Source of the DNA: Candidatus Eisenbacteria bacterium | GTDB lineage: Bacteria > Desulfobacterota > Binatia > DP-6 | Assembly (NCBI GenBank): GCA_035577985.1 | Contig: DATJZY010000031.1 | Coordinates: forward strand, 1-57,046 | Length of the DNA stretch: 57,046 bases | Direction: 5' to 3' | Shown here: piece by piece, positions 25,479-33,777 of the stretch | Position numbering within the stretch: position 1 is the first letter of the stretch | Layout: every line of letters begins with the position of its first letter | Made by a program: the position numbers and the translations under genes | The notes under the pieces: generated by a model | Seen by the model: only the letters and a program-made list of their open reading frames with translations | Databases searched by the model: none | What the model was told of the DNA's origin: nothing

Positions 25479-26294
25479 ATGGCCGACGACTTCGCCGACG
25501 CGGTGACGCTCGAGATCGACGACGGGGTCGCGATCGTCGCGCTCAACCGTCCCGATCGCCTGAACGCGTGGAGCTGGGAGATGGGGATGGCCCTCTTCCG
25601 GCGCATGGAGGAGGTGGCCGCGAACCGCGAGGTCCGCGCCGTCGTCCTGCGCGGCAACGGCCGGGCCTTCTCGGCGGGGATCGACCTCAAGCCCGACGTC
25701 CGCGATCGGATCGTCGGCCGCTCGCCCGCCGAGAAGGTGATGAACTACTACCACCGCTATCGCGGCTCGCACCGGCGCACGCGCTTCATCGAGGAGATGC
25801 CACAGCCGATCGTCGTCGCCCTGCACGGCTACTGCCTCGGGGCGGGCTTCGAGATCGCGATGCTGGCCGACATCCGCGTCGCCGCCGAGGGCACGATCTT
25901 CGGCTGCCCCGAAGTCCGCATCGGCGTCGCGATCGACTGCGGCCTCGACATGCGTCTCGCCGAAGAGGTGGGCCCCGCGTGGGCGAAGTGGATGACGCTC
26001 ACCGGCCGGCGCTTCGACGCGGCGAAGGCGCAGCAGCTCGGGCTCCTCCAGGAGGTGTATCCGGAGGCAGATCTCTTCACCGAGGCGCGCAAGCTCGCGG
26101 GCGAGATCGCCGCCAACGCGCCGCTCGCCGTGCAGGCGACCAAGCGCACCATCGACCAGTGGTCGAAGCGCGGCCTCGACGACGCGCTTCGCTACGAGGC
26201 CATGAACGCGGCCGTGGGATTCGTCTCCGAGGATCTCGTCGAGGGCTTCGCGTCGGGCCGCGAGAAGCGGCCGCCGCGCTTCGAAGGGAAATAG
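25479..26294 (+). CDS. Enoyl-CoA hydratase/isomerase (crotonase) family protein
   Basis: A 271-residue crotonase-fold protein. The CoA-binding and oxyanion regions are clear: NRPDRLNAW, FSAGIDLKPD at 64-73 and GYCLGAGFEIAMLADIRVA at about 117-135. The first catalytic glutamate position is kept as E145 in CPEVRIG. The second (rat liver E164 equivalent, by eye alignment on the AMEMVLTG helix) is W171 in AKWMTLTG, so it may be an isomerase or another crotonase activity rather than a classical hydratase. The gene has its own 75-base upstream region after the cyclase gene. It converges with the small cupin gene (6-base gap). Confidence 0.88.
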   Translation: MADDFADAVTLEIDDGVAIVALNRPDRLNAWSWEMGMALFRRMEEVAANREVRAVVLRGNGRAFSAGIDLKPDVRDRIVGRSPAEKVMNYYHRYRGSHRRTRFIEEMPQPIVVALHGYCLGAGFEIAMLADIRVAAEGTIFGCPEVRIGVAIDCGLDMRLAEEVGPAWAKWMTLTGRRFDAAKAQQLGLLQEVYPEADLFTEARKLAGEIAANAPLAVQATKRTIDQWSKRGLDDALRYEAMNAAVGFVSEDLVEGFASGREKRPPRFEGK

Positions 26295-26300
26295 TGCAGC

Positions 26301-26654
26301 CTACGGCTTCCGCGGGCTTTCGCGGCCGTACGAGTCCTCGAGCCGCACGACGTCGTCGAGCTCGGGCGTCGACACCTCCACGACGTCGACGTCGGTCACC
26401 GCCACCATGCGGTGCACCGTGCCCGGCGGACAATGGAACGAGTCGAGCGGGCGCATGCGCGTCGTGCGGCGATCGGCGCCCTCGCCGACCTCGAGGTCCA
26501 TCTCACCTGCCTGGACCAGAAAGGTCTCGTCCTTGCGCTCGTGGAGCTGCCGCGAGAGCCGATGCCCGGCGGTGATGTGGAGGATCTTGCCGACGTACCT
26601 CGGCGTTTCGGCCCAGATCAGCTCGTAACCCCACGGTTTGTCCACTCGGCGCAT
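26301..26654 (-). CDS. Small single-domain cupin, phosphomannose isomerase type II-like
   Basis: A 117-residue protein starting MRRVDKPWGYELIW, the KPWGYE opening typical of mannose-6-phosphate isomerase-like cupins. The metal-binding motif appears as H-x5-E...ETF (LSRQLHERKDETFLV, about 33-47), and the second motif as FHCPPGTVHRMVA (about 73-85). At this length it contains one cupin barrel only, without the nucleotidyltransferase half of bifunctional enzymes. It may isomerise or simply bind a sugar phosphate. It faces Hsp20 divergently and converges with the crotonase gene. Confidence 0.82.
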   Translation of the reverse strand: MRRVDKPWGYELIWAETPRYVGKILHITAGHRLSRQLHERKDETFLVQAGEMDLEVGEGADRRTTRMRPLDSFHCPPGTVHRMVAVTDVDVVEVSTPELDDVVRLEDSYGRESPRKP

Positions 26655-26763
26655 GTCGGCGTCGACACCCCGCGGTGCGACGACTCAAGTTGTGTCGTGA
26701 GGGCTTGGGAGTCAAGGCGCGCCCCGCGCATTCGTCACGGCCGATCGTCAGGGACGTGACACC

Positions 26764-26815
26764 TTTACAGCCTCGCGGGCCGTGCTTACCCACCGCTTCG
26801 CGGGCGAGGGCCCGC
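26764..26815 (+). promoter_or_regulatory. Upstream region of hsp20: weak promoter-like box and paired arms
   Basis: Within the 189-base gap before the Hsp20 gene, TTTACA (26764-26769) resembles a -35 box, with only a poor -10 (TACCCA at 26787-26792). GCGGGCC (26775-26781) can pair with GGCCCGC (26809-26815), enclosing a smaller CCGC/GCGG stem. The ribosome-binding site AAGGAGG lies after it. A heat-shock promoter or RNA thermometer would be expected for this gene, but I see no clear sigma-32 box or ROSE/FourU motif. Confidence 0.2.
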
Positions 26816-26843
26816 AATTCAAATCGTAAGGAGGAAGCGAGCA

Positions 26844-27311
26844 ATGAACGGACCGGTGTCTCGCAGGTGGCCCACCTCGGAGCCCCGCTCGGTGCTCCGG
26901 GATCTCGGGAGCCTTCATCAGGAGATCGAGGGGCTCTTCGAGAACGTGTTCGGGAACCGCGCCGTCGAGGCGGTGGCCGACTGGGCGCCGCGCGTCGAGA
27001 CGTTCGTGAAGGACGAGACCCTGCACGTCCGGGCGGACCTGCCCGGTGTCGATCCCAAGGCGGTCGACATCTCAGTCGAGGACGACCTGCTGACGATCCG
27101 CGGCGAGCGCAAAGCCGAGCACAAGGAAGCGGCGTATCGGGAAGTGACCTACGGCAGCTTCGAGCGCCGGATCCGGGTACCCGACGGCGTCGATCCGGAG
27201 AAGATCGTCGCCAAGTACACGCACGGCGTGCTCGAGATCGCGGTGCCGATCCCGAAGCCGGTGACCAAGAAGGTCAACGTCCAGATCGCCGACGCGTCGA
27301 AGTCGGCCTGA
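26844..27311 (+). CDS. Hsp20/alpha-crystallin family small heat shock protein
   Basis: A 155-residue cytoplasmic chaperone that binds unfolding proteins in an ATP-independent manner. The alpha-crystallin domain covers about residues 47-140: PRVETFVKDETLHVRADLPG opens it, ISVEDDLLTIRGERK is the central strand pair, and the C-terminal HGVLEIAVP (128-136) carries the G-V-L motif. The I-x-I-like tail is PIPKPV. A strong AAGGAGG site precedes the ATG. It stands alone and is closed by a strong hairpin terminator at 27325. Confidence 0.95.
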   Translation: MNGPVSRRWPTSEPRSVLRDLGSLHQEIEGLFENVFGNRAVEAVADWAPRVETFVKDETLHVRADLPGVDPKAVDISVEDDLLTIRGERKAEHKEAAYREVTYGSFERRIRVPDGVDPEKIVAKYTHGVLEIAVPIPKPVTKKVNVQIADASKSA

Positions 27312-27324
27312 CGATGCTGCGGAG

Positions 27325-27355
27325 GCCGCCGGGTGACCCGAGTCACCCCGGCGGC
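27325..27355. terminator. Bidirectional terminator hairpin between hsp20 and the Fe-S protein gene
   Basis: GCCGCCGGGTGAC (27325-27337) pairs with the complementary GTCACCCCGGCGGC (27342-27355) across a 4-base loop, with one bulged base. It begins 13 bases after the hsp20 stop. The 3' arm contains the stop codon (27343-27345) and last codons of the convergent Fe-S protein gene, so the same stem can end transcripts from both sides. No long T-run follows. Confidence 0.65.
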
Positions 27356-28710
27356 TTCGCGTGGCAAAAGCCGCCGGCGCACGACGCGCGCCCGCAGCCG
27401 GCGACCGATCCACCCGGCCAAACGTTCTCGACGGCCGGGAGCGCGGGCGCGAGCCCGTAGGCGTCGCGCAGAACCTCCATCGGGTGCGCCGGCGTGACCC
27501 CGAGCTCCTCGGTGACGTTGAGTCCCGCGAGCGGACAGTCGGAGACGAGACGCACGGCCTCGCTGTCGTCGAGCGCGCGGCAGAGCTTCTTCGCGTACTT
27601 CCGCGACAGCTCGTAGTACTCCCTCTTCATCCCCCACGTGCCGTCGAACGCCGAGCAGCGCTCGATGGCCTCGACCGTCGTGTCGGGAATCAGCTCCAGG
27701 AGCGCACTGAACGGCGCCCCGATGTTCTGGGCGCGCAGGTGGCAGGGCACGTGGTAGCCGAGCTTGCCCTGCGGCTTGGTGAAGGTGCGGTTCAAGCGGC
27801 CGGCGGCGTGCTCGCGCGCGAGGAACTCGCCGGCGTCGACCACGTGCGCGGCGACGCGGCGGGCGTCGTCGGTGCCGACGAGCGCGGGCCACTCCTGCTT
27901 CGCCGTGTAGCCGCACGTCGGTCCGAGGACGACGACGGACACACCCTGCTCGACCAGGGGCAGGAGCGAGGCGACGTTCGCGCGTGCCATCGCGACCGCC
28001 CGCTCGATGTCGCCGCCGTCGAGGGCCGGCATGCCGCAGCAGCGCTGGGGCGGGCGCAGGACGCGGAAGCCGTTGTGCTCGAGCACCTGCACGGTCGCGG
28101 CACCGATGTGGGGATAGTTGTAGTTGATCGAGCAGGTCTCGAACAGCGCGACCCGGCGTTCGCCCGCCGCCCCGTTGCGCGTCTTCCCGAACCAGCGCTC
28201 GAACGTCTGGCCGGCGAACGGCGGCAGCACGCGATCGCGGTGGATCCCGACGGCTTTCTCCACGAGCACGCGGAGCCCTTTCTTGCCGTTGGCCCAGTTG
28301 ACGATGGAAGCCGCGATCCCGGTCGACACCTTCGCGATCCGGTCCGGGTCGCCGAGCGCCTTGTCCTGCAGCGTGACGCCCTCGCGCCGCACCCGCGTCG
28401 CCTTGGCCCGGAGCATGAGCCGGGGGAAGTCGACGTTCAGCTCGTGCGGTGGGATGTACGGGCACTTAACGTAACAGAGCTTGCACTGGTAGCACAGGTC
28501 CACGACCTTCCACTTCTCGGCCGGCGAGAGGGCCTTCACCTCGCCTTCGCCTCGCTCCTCGTGCGCGTCGACCGCGTCGAAGAGCGCCGGGAACGAAGGG
28601 CAGTAGTTGAAGCACATCCGGCAGCCGTGACAGATGTCGAAGACGCGGACGAGCTCGGCGTCCACGGCGGCCTCGTCGTAGAAGCTCGGATCGCGAGGAT
28701 CGAAGGTCAT
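27343..28710 (-). CDS. GlpC/HdrD-like (Fe-S)-binding oxidoreductase subunit with CCG domains
   Basis: A 455-residue protein with two N-terminal [4Fe-4S] ferredoxin motifs: C27-C30-C33-C37 (CHGCRMCFNYCP) and C73-C76-C79-C83 (CYQCKLCYVKCP). Two cysteine-rich CCG domains follow, RCCGMPALDGG and GYHVPCHLRAQNIG, as in GlpC, glycolate oxidase GlcF and heterodisulfide reductase HdrD. These subunits pass electrons from a flavoprotein dehydrogenase to the quinone pool or a disulfide. The flavin partner is not adjacent. The C-terminus adds CGRASCAGGFCH, a further four-ligand cluster near residues 438-449. Its start codon overlaps that of the divergent GH31 gene by two bases, and the stop lies in the terminator shared with hsp20. 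Confidence 0.9.
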   Translation of the reverse strand: MTFDPRDPSFYDEAAVDAELVRVFDICHGCRMCFNYCPSFPALFDAVDAHEERGEGEVKALSPAEKWKVVDLCYQCKLCYVKCPYIPPHELNVDFPRLMLRAKATRVRREGVTLQDKALGDPDRIAKVSTGIAASIVNWANGKKGLRVLVEKAVGIHRDRVLPPFAGQTFERWFGKTRNGAAGERRVALFETCSINYNYPHIGAATVQVLEHNGFRVLRPPQRCCGMPALDGGDIERAVAMARANVASLLPLVEQGVSVVVLGPTCGYTAKQEWPALVGTDDARRVAAHVVDAGEFLAREHAAGRLNRTFTKPQGKLGYHVPCHLRAQNIGAPFSALLELIPDTTVEAIERCSAFDGTWGMKREYYELSRKYAKKLCRALDDSEAVRLVSDCPLAGLNVTEELGVTPAHPMEVLRDAYGLAPALPAVENVWPGGSVAGCGRASCAGGFCHAKPPG

Positions 28711-30856
28711 GTGGGGTCGAACTACGTCGTTTGTCCGAATCGCGTCAACTTCCGTGGCGGTCCTCGCCGGCCTCGCCGGCCTGTCGATGGCCGCCGTGCG
28801 CGGCGGGCGCCAGGGGAGCTACCTCCGCATCGCCAGCAAGGAGGCCGTGGCCGAGGTCCGGACCTCCCGCTACCTCCTGCGCGTGCGCGATCGCGACGGC
28901 CGGCTGCTCACGAGCGAAGCCTCGGGCGGCGGCGTCTTCTTCGAGCGCGCCGGTGGCGGCGATCCGGTCCGTCTCGGCCGGGTGCGCGGCTTCTCGAAGC
29001 AGCGCGACGGCGCGATCCTGACGGTCGAGACGGGCGAGGCCGCGCCCACCAAAGTGACGCTGCGCTGGCGCACGCCGCGCGCGCTCGACGTGACCATCGA
29101 GCCGCCGGCCCCCGAAACGCTGGCGGCGCTCGGCGACCGGTTCCGATCGCCGAAGAGCGAGGTGATCTACGGCCTCACCGAGCGACTGCGCGATTCGCCG
29201 CCGATCGTCGACGGCGTCGTCGACCAGACCGAGGACGACATCGAGCCGCCCGAGGTGGGCACGCTCGATCGGCGCGGCGAAACCGTCGAGATGTACGTCC
29301 GCCCGACCTTCTCGCTCTACGCGCCCTTCTACCAGAGCTCGCGCGGCTACGGCCTCTCGGTCGACGGCACGACCGTCGGCGCGTTCGACGTCGCCAAGAG
29401 CGACGAGTCGGTCGTGAGCTTCCGGTTCGAGGCCGGCACGACGCCCGAGCACCGGCGTCTCGGCTTCCACGTCTTCGTCGGTCCCGATCATCGCACGATC
29501 CTGGACGAGTACACGGCGCTCACCGGCCGCCCCCTCGTCCCGCCCGACTGGGCGTTCCTGCACTGGCGGTGGCGTGACGAGCTGCCCACGGGCGAGACCG
29601 CCGTGCTCGACGGCATGCCGGTCAACGCCAAGGTCGCCGAGGACGTGCAGATGTACGACGCCCTCGACATCACGCCGGGCGTCTACCTCTTCGACCGCCC
29701 GGTGCTGCAGGGCGAGTACGGCTTCGCGCAGTTCGCGTGGGATCCGGCGCGGCTCCCGAACCAGGACCACCTGCTCGCCGCGCTGCGGTCGCGCGGCTAC
29801 CGCATCATGACCTGGAGCTCGGCGTGGGCGTGCGGCGCCATGCCCGGCGACAACGGCCTCGAAGCGAACTTGCTCGGCTTCATCGCCCCGCCCGGGGCAA
29901 CGGGAACGCCCAAGTGCGACGATGTCTTCGGCTCGAGCTTCATCCTCGACGTGACGAATCCCGCGGCGCAGGCGTGGCTTCGCGACAAGCTCGCCGCATT
30001 CATCGCCGCGAACCGCATCGACGGCATCAAGCTCGATCGCGGCGAGGAGCACATCCCGTCGCAGGCGACCGACGTCTGGGCGGACGGCCGCACCGGTCGC
30101 GAGGTTCGCAACGACTACCCGACGCTCCAGGCGAAGATCCACTACGACGCGCTCGTCGCCGCGCATCCCGACGGCGACTTCGTGCTCTTCTCGCGCCCGG
30201 GCTACTCGGGGACGCAGCGCTGGTCGATCTTCTGGGGTGGCGACATTCCCGGCAGCGAGCGGTTGGGCGGCGGGCCCGGCACCGACCTCGGCCTGCGCAG
30301 CGCCATCATCTCGCAGCAGCGCGCCGCCTTCATGGGCTTCCCCATCTGGGGCTCCGACACCGGCGGCTACTACGAGTTCAAGGACCGCGAGGTGTTCGCG
30401 CGCTGGATCGAGTTCAGCGCGTTCTCGGGCATCATGGAGATCGGCGGCAAGGGCACGCACGCGCCCTGGGACATGCCGACGACCCCACAGTACGACCAGG
30501 AGATGATCGACATCTACCGCACCTACGCCGAGCTGCGCGTGACCCTGCATGCGTACATCGTCGACGCCGCCAAGGATGCTGCGACGGGCATGCCCATCGT
30601 GCGGCCGATGGTCTTCCTCGATCGGCGGGACAAGAAGCTGCGCGATCGCTGGGACCAGTACATGTTCGGACCCGATCTGCTGGTCGCGCCGGTGTGGAAG
30701 ATCGGCGAGCGCCAGCGCAAGGTCTACTTCCCGCGTGGTACCTGGCGGAGCTTCTGGACGCCGACCGAGAAGGTCCGCGGACCGAGGACGATGATGGTCG
30801 ACGCTCCCCTCGATCGCATCCCCGTCTACGTGCGAGGCGACGCAAAAGTCCCCTGA
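28709..30856 (+). CDS. Glycoside hydrolase family 31 protein (alpha-glucosidase-like), exported
   Basis: A 715-residue protein with an N-terminal hydrophobic leader (about residues 16-30, VAVLAGLAGLSMAAV) suggesting export. The GH31 catalytic barrel is clear: the nucleophile aspartate D443 in GIKLDRGEEH, the WGGDI strand at 509-513, and the acid/base aspartate D550 in FPIWGSDTGGYY. The N-terminal beta-sandwich and C-terminal beta domains are present at full length. GH31 enzymes hydrolyse or transfer alpha-glucosyl or xylosyl groups. The annotated ATG shares two bases with the start codon of the divergent Fe-S gene; a GTG at 28754 directly before the hydrophobic core is a credible alternative start. 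Confidence 0.9.
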   Translation: MWGRTTSFVRIASTSVAVLAGLAGLSMAAVRGGRQGSYLRIASKEAVAEVRTSRYLLRVRDRDGRLLTSEASGGGVFFERAGGGDPVRLGRVRGFSKQRDGAILTVETGEAAPTKVTLRWRTPRALDVTIEPPAPETLAALGDRFRSPKSEVIYGLTERLRDSPPIVDGVVDQTEDDIEPPEVGTLDRRGETVEMYVRPTFSLYAPFYQSSRGYGLSVDGTTVGAFDVAKSDESVVSFRFEAGTTPEHRRLGFHVFVGPDHRTILDEYTALTGRPLVPPDWAFLHWRWRDELPTGETAVLDGMPVNAKVAEDVQMYDALDITPGVYLFDRPVLQGEYGFAQFAWDPARLPNQDHLLAALRSRGYRIMTWSSAWACGAMPGDNGLEANLLGFIAPPGATGTPKCDDVFGSSFILDVTNPAAQAWLRDKLAAFIAANRIDGIKLDRGEEHIPSQATDVWADGRTGREVRNDYPTLQAKIHYDALVAAHPDGDFVLFSRPGYSGTQRWSIFWGGDIPGSERLGGGPGTDLGLRSAIISQQRAAFMGFPIWGSDTGGYYEFKDREVFARWIEFSAFSGIMEIGGKGTHAPWDMPTTPQYDQEMIDIYRTYAELRVTLHAYIVDAAKDAATGMPIVRPMVFLDRRDKKLRDRWDQYMFGPDLLVAPVWKIGERQRKVYFPRGTWRSFWTPTEKVRGPRTMMVDAPLDRIPVYVRGDAKVP

Positions 30857-30947
30857 ACCCGCGCGCCTGCGCCCGCGACTAGCGCAAGTGCGATCCCAGC
30901 GACGGGCCTAGGCTGGCGTCCCGGGGCTGGTGTATGAACGCCGCACG

Positions 30948-32672
30948 ATGAAGGCTCCGAGCACGTCCTTGCAGATGAGCGCCAGTGCGTCGAGCGCAGT
31001 CCCCACCCGGCAGAACGAGATCGACGCGGCGGTCGCGGCCCTCAAGGAACGTGCTCGTGAATTCGCGCAGTTGGCTCCGACCGCCAAGTCGCAGCTCCTG
31101 CGCGAGTGCATCCCGCGACTGCTCGCCGAGGCGCCGGCCTGGGTCGCGGAGGGCTCGCGCGCCCGCGGCGCCGATCCGTCCGAGGAGTGGCTCGCCGGAC
31201 CCACGGCCACGATCCGGATGTTCCGCCTGCTGGCCGACAGCCTCGATCAGATCGCAGCGGCCGGGAAGCCCGCGCTGGGGCGCGGCGTGCGGCGACGCCC
31301 CGACGGCCGCATCGAGATCGCGCTCTTCCCGTCGAGCACGCTCGACTCGGTCATGTACGGCGGCTTCGCCGGCCATGTCCTCATGACCGCCGGCGTGGAC
31401 GAGCGCGTTGCTCGCGAGTCGCAGGCCGAGTTCTATGGCCGCAAGGATCCCGAGGGCGGCGTGTCGCTCATCCTCGGCGCGGGCAACGTGTCCAGCATCC
31501 CGCCGATGGACGTCGCGACCAAGATGTTCATCGAGGGCTTCGTCTGCATCCTCAAGATGAACCCGGTGAACGAGTGGGTCGGGCCGTACCTCGAGCGCGC
31601 GCTCGCGCCGCTCATCGACCGCGGCTACCTGCGCATCGTCTACGGCGGCGCCGACGTCGGGCAATACATCACGTACCATCCGATGGTCGACGACGTGCAC
31701 ATCACCGGCTCCGACCGCACGCATGACACGATCGTGTGGGGTGCGCCGGGCCCCGAACGCGATCGCCGGATGGCGGCGAACGATCCGCTGCTGAAAGTGC
31801 CGATCTCGTCGGAGCTCGGCAACGTGAGCCCGGTCGCGATCGTGCCCTACGCCTACAGCGACGCCGAGCTGTGGTTCCAGTCGCGCAACGTGGTGTCGAT
31901 GGTCTTCAACAACGCCTCGTTCAACTGCAACGCGGCGAAGATGCTGATCACGGCCAAGGGATGGCCGCAACGCGACAAGTTCCTCGACCTGGTGGCGCAG
32001 GGCCTCGCCCAGGCGCCGACGCGCAAGGCCTACTACCCGGGCGCCTTCGAGCGCTACGAGAGGCTGCTGGCCGGTCACGGCAACGTCGAGCGCTTCGGAC
32101 AGGGTTCGGCAGAGCGCCTGCAGTGGGCGCTCGTGCGCGGCCTGGATTCCAGCTCGGACGACCCGCTCTTCCGCACCGAGCCGTTCTGCGGAATCCTCTC
32201 CGAGACGAGCGTCGGCACGCCCGATCCGGTCGAGTTCCTCGGCACGGTGACGTCGTTCATGAACGACCGGCTGTGGGGCACGCTCAGCGCGATGATCGTC
32301 GTCCACCCGAAGCACGAGAAGGATCCGGCGACGGCGGCGGCCCTCGACAAGGCGACCGTCGACCTGCGCTACGGCACGGTGTCGATCAACCACTGGGCGG
32401 CGCTCTGCTACGCGTTCGGCACGCTGCCATGGGGCGGACACCAGAGCTCCACCCTGAAGAACATCCAGAGCGGCCTCGGCTGGGTCCACAACACGTACAT
32501 GCTGGGCGGCGTCGACAAGTCCGTGGTGCGCGGACCGCTCACCGTCTCGCCGTACCCGCTCTGGTTCTTCGACAATCCGAAGACGGGCAAGGTGGCGCCG
32601 GCGGCGGCGGACATGGAGGCCGTACCGAGCTGGCTGAAGCTCCCGGGCCTGCTCCTGAAGGCTCTGCTCTAG
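30948..32672 (+). CDS. Aldehyde dehydrogenase family protein
   Basis: A 574-residue NAD(P)-dependent aldehyde dehydrogenase-fold protein, longer than the usual 480-500. The catalytic cysteine is C327 in NASFNCNAAKML. The general-base region glutamate is E289 in SSELGNVSPVAIVP, and the Rossmann segment LGAGNVSSIPPMDVATKMF is followed by KMNPVNEWVGPYL. The C-terminus (INHWAALCYAFGTLPWGGH) matches the end of the fold. Several usual motifs are altered (ELGGKSP becomes ELGNVSP), so it belongs to a divergent subgroup. ATG 30948 is the best start; GTG 30930 and ATG 30975 are possible. The lipoprotein esterase follows after 11 bases, so they may form an operon. Confidence 0.82.
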   Translation: MKAPSTSLQMSASASSAVPTRQNEIDAAVAALKERAREFAQLAPTAKSQLLRECIPRLLAEAPAWVAEGSRARGADPSEEWLAGPTATIRMFRLLADSLDQIAAAGKPALGRGVRRRPDGRIEIALFPSSTLDSVMYGGFAGHVLMTAGVDERVARESQAEFYGRKDPEGGVSLILGAGNVSSIPPMDVATKMFIEGFVCILKMNPVNEWVGPYLERALAPLIDRGYLRIVYGGADVGQYITYHPMVDDVHITGSDRTHDTIVWGAPGPERDRRMAANDPLLKVPISSELGNVSPVAIVPYAYSDAELWFQSRNVVSMVFNNASFNCNAAKMLITAKGWPQRDKFLDLVAQGLAQAPTRKAYYPGAFERYERLLAGHGNVERFGQGSAERLQWALVRGLDSSSDDPLFRTEPFCGILSETSVGTPDPVEFLGTVTSFMNDRLWGTLSAMIVVHPKHEKDPATAAALDKATVDLRYGTVSINHWAALCYAFGTLPWGGHQSSTLKNIQSGLGWVHNTYMLGGVDKSVVRGPLTVSPYPLWFFDNPKTGKVAPAAADMEAVPSWLKLPGLLLKALL

Positions 32673-32683
32673 GCCGGGATCGC

Positions 32684-33427
32684 GTGCGCCTCGCAGCGGC
32701 GTTGCTGGCGGCGGCGGTCGCCGCGTGCAACGACGGCGGACCAGCCATGCGCGAACCGACTTCCCGGCCGACCTTCGTCGAGCGCACCGCGTCACCTCGG
32801 GAGCGCACACCGGGCAAGCCACCGCTCCTCGTCCTGCTTCACGGGATCGGCGCCGACGAGGACGACCTGGCCTCGATCGCCCCGGAGCTGGATCCGCGCT
32901 TCATGGTCGTGAGCCTGCGCGCGCCGCGCCCGTACCACACCGGCTTCGCGTGGTTCGATATCCAGTGGCGAGCGGACGGGACGATCGTCCCGAACGTCGC
33001 GCAGGCCCGCGAGACGCTGGCCGAGTTGGTGCGCTGGATCGAGGCGGCGCCGGCGCGGCTCGGGACCGATCCCGCGCGCCTCTACGTGCTCGGCTTCAGC
33101 CAGGGTGCGATGATGGCCCTCGGGCTGCTGCGGACCATCCCCGAGCGCCTCGCCGGCGTCGTCGTGCTCTCGGGTCGATTCAGCGACGAGGTCTTCCCTG
33201 CCACGGCGCAGCCGGACGCCGTCGCACGCGTGCCGCTCTTCGTCGCGCACGGCGCCCGTGACGACGTCATTCCAGTCGCGAGCGGACGCGCGATTCGCGA
33301 CGCCTTCCAGCCGATGACGCGCGACTTCACTTACCACGAGTACCCCATCCCGCACGCGATCAGCGCCGACGAGATCCGCACGATCGGCGCGTGGCTGACC
33401 CAGCGGCTCGACCGGCCGATCAATTGA
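32684..33427 (+). CDS. Lipoprotein serine esterase, phospholipase/carboxylesterase family
   Basis: A 247-residue alpha/beta hydrolase with a lipoprotein signal: GTG start, hydrophobic stretch, then lipobox VAAC with C15. The triad is visible as S139 in GFSQGAMM, D193 in HGARDDVIP and H224 in PIPHAIS. LLHGIGADEDDL supplies the oxyanion hole, as in YpfH/EstB-type carboxylesterases. It should act in the periplasm or be anchored to a membrane. It follows the aldehyde dehydrogenase gene by 11 bases. Its end overlaps the convergent zinc-ribbon gene by 8 bases. Confidence 0.87.
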   Translation: MRLAAALLAAAVAACNDGGPAMREPTSRPTFVERTASPRERTPGKPPLLVLLHGIGADEDDLASIAPELDPRFMVVSLRAPRPYHTGFAWFDIQWRADGTIVPNVAQARETLAELVRWIEAAPARLGTDPARLYVLGFSQGAMMALGLLRTIPERLAGVVVLSGRFSDEVFPATAQPDAVARVPLFVAHGARDDVIPVASGRAIRDAFQPMTRDFTYHEYPIPHAISADEIRTIGAWLTQRLDRPIN

Positions 33428-33743
33428 GCAGGGGCGACGCGAGTCGGAAGTAGAGCTCGCGATCGATGCCGCACTGGGTGCACCGCACCCTCGCAACCCG
33501 CAAGCGCTCGCCGTCCTGCGTGCGGACGGCGTGCTCGTCGAGCTGGACGGTCCCGTCGCACAGCGGGCACGGCGTCGCCTGCACGATCGGCTCGACCTGC
33601 GCCGGTGATTCGACGTCGATCGGTCGCGCGGGCGTCCCGCCCGGCGTCACGCGCGCCAGCGCCTCCAGGTCGCGCACCAGCTCCTCGTGGACGTGGGCGC
33701 GGGCGCGCCGCTCGGTACGCGCGGACGGCTTGCGCTTCCCCAT
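33420..33743 (-). CDS. Small zinc-ribbon-like protein
   Basis: A 107-residue protein. The N-terminal half is basic and helical (MGKRKPSARTERRARAHVHEELVRDLEALARV). The C-terminal half has two CxxC knuckles, CPLCDG at about 58-63 and CTQCG at about 88-92, a likely zinc ribbon. I do not recognise a named family. The start ATG 33743 is 34 bases from the GTG of the divergent HelD-like ATPase, so the two may share control. A nucleic-acid-binding role is plausible from charge and zinc ribbon but not shown. Confidence 0.65.
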   Translation of the reverse strand: MGKRKPSARTERRARAHVHEELVRDLEALARVTPGGTPARPIDVESPAQVEPIVQATPCPLCDGTVQLDEHAVRTQDGERLRVARVRCTQCGIDRELYFRLASPLLN

Positions 33744-33777
33744 CGCGACGTGGAGACTACCAACCTTTCCCCGAATC

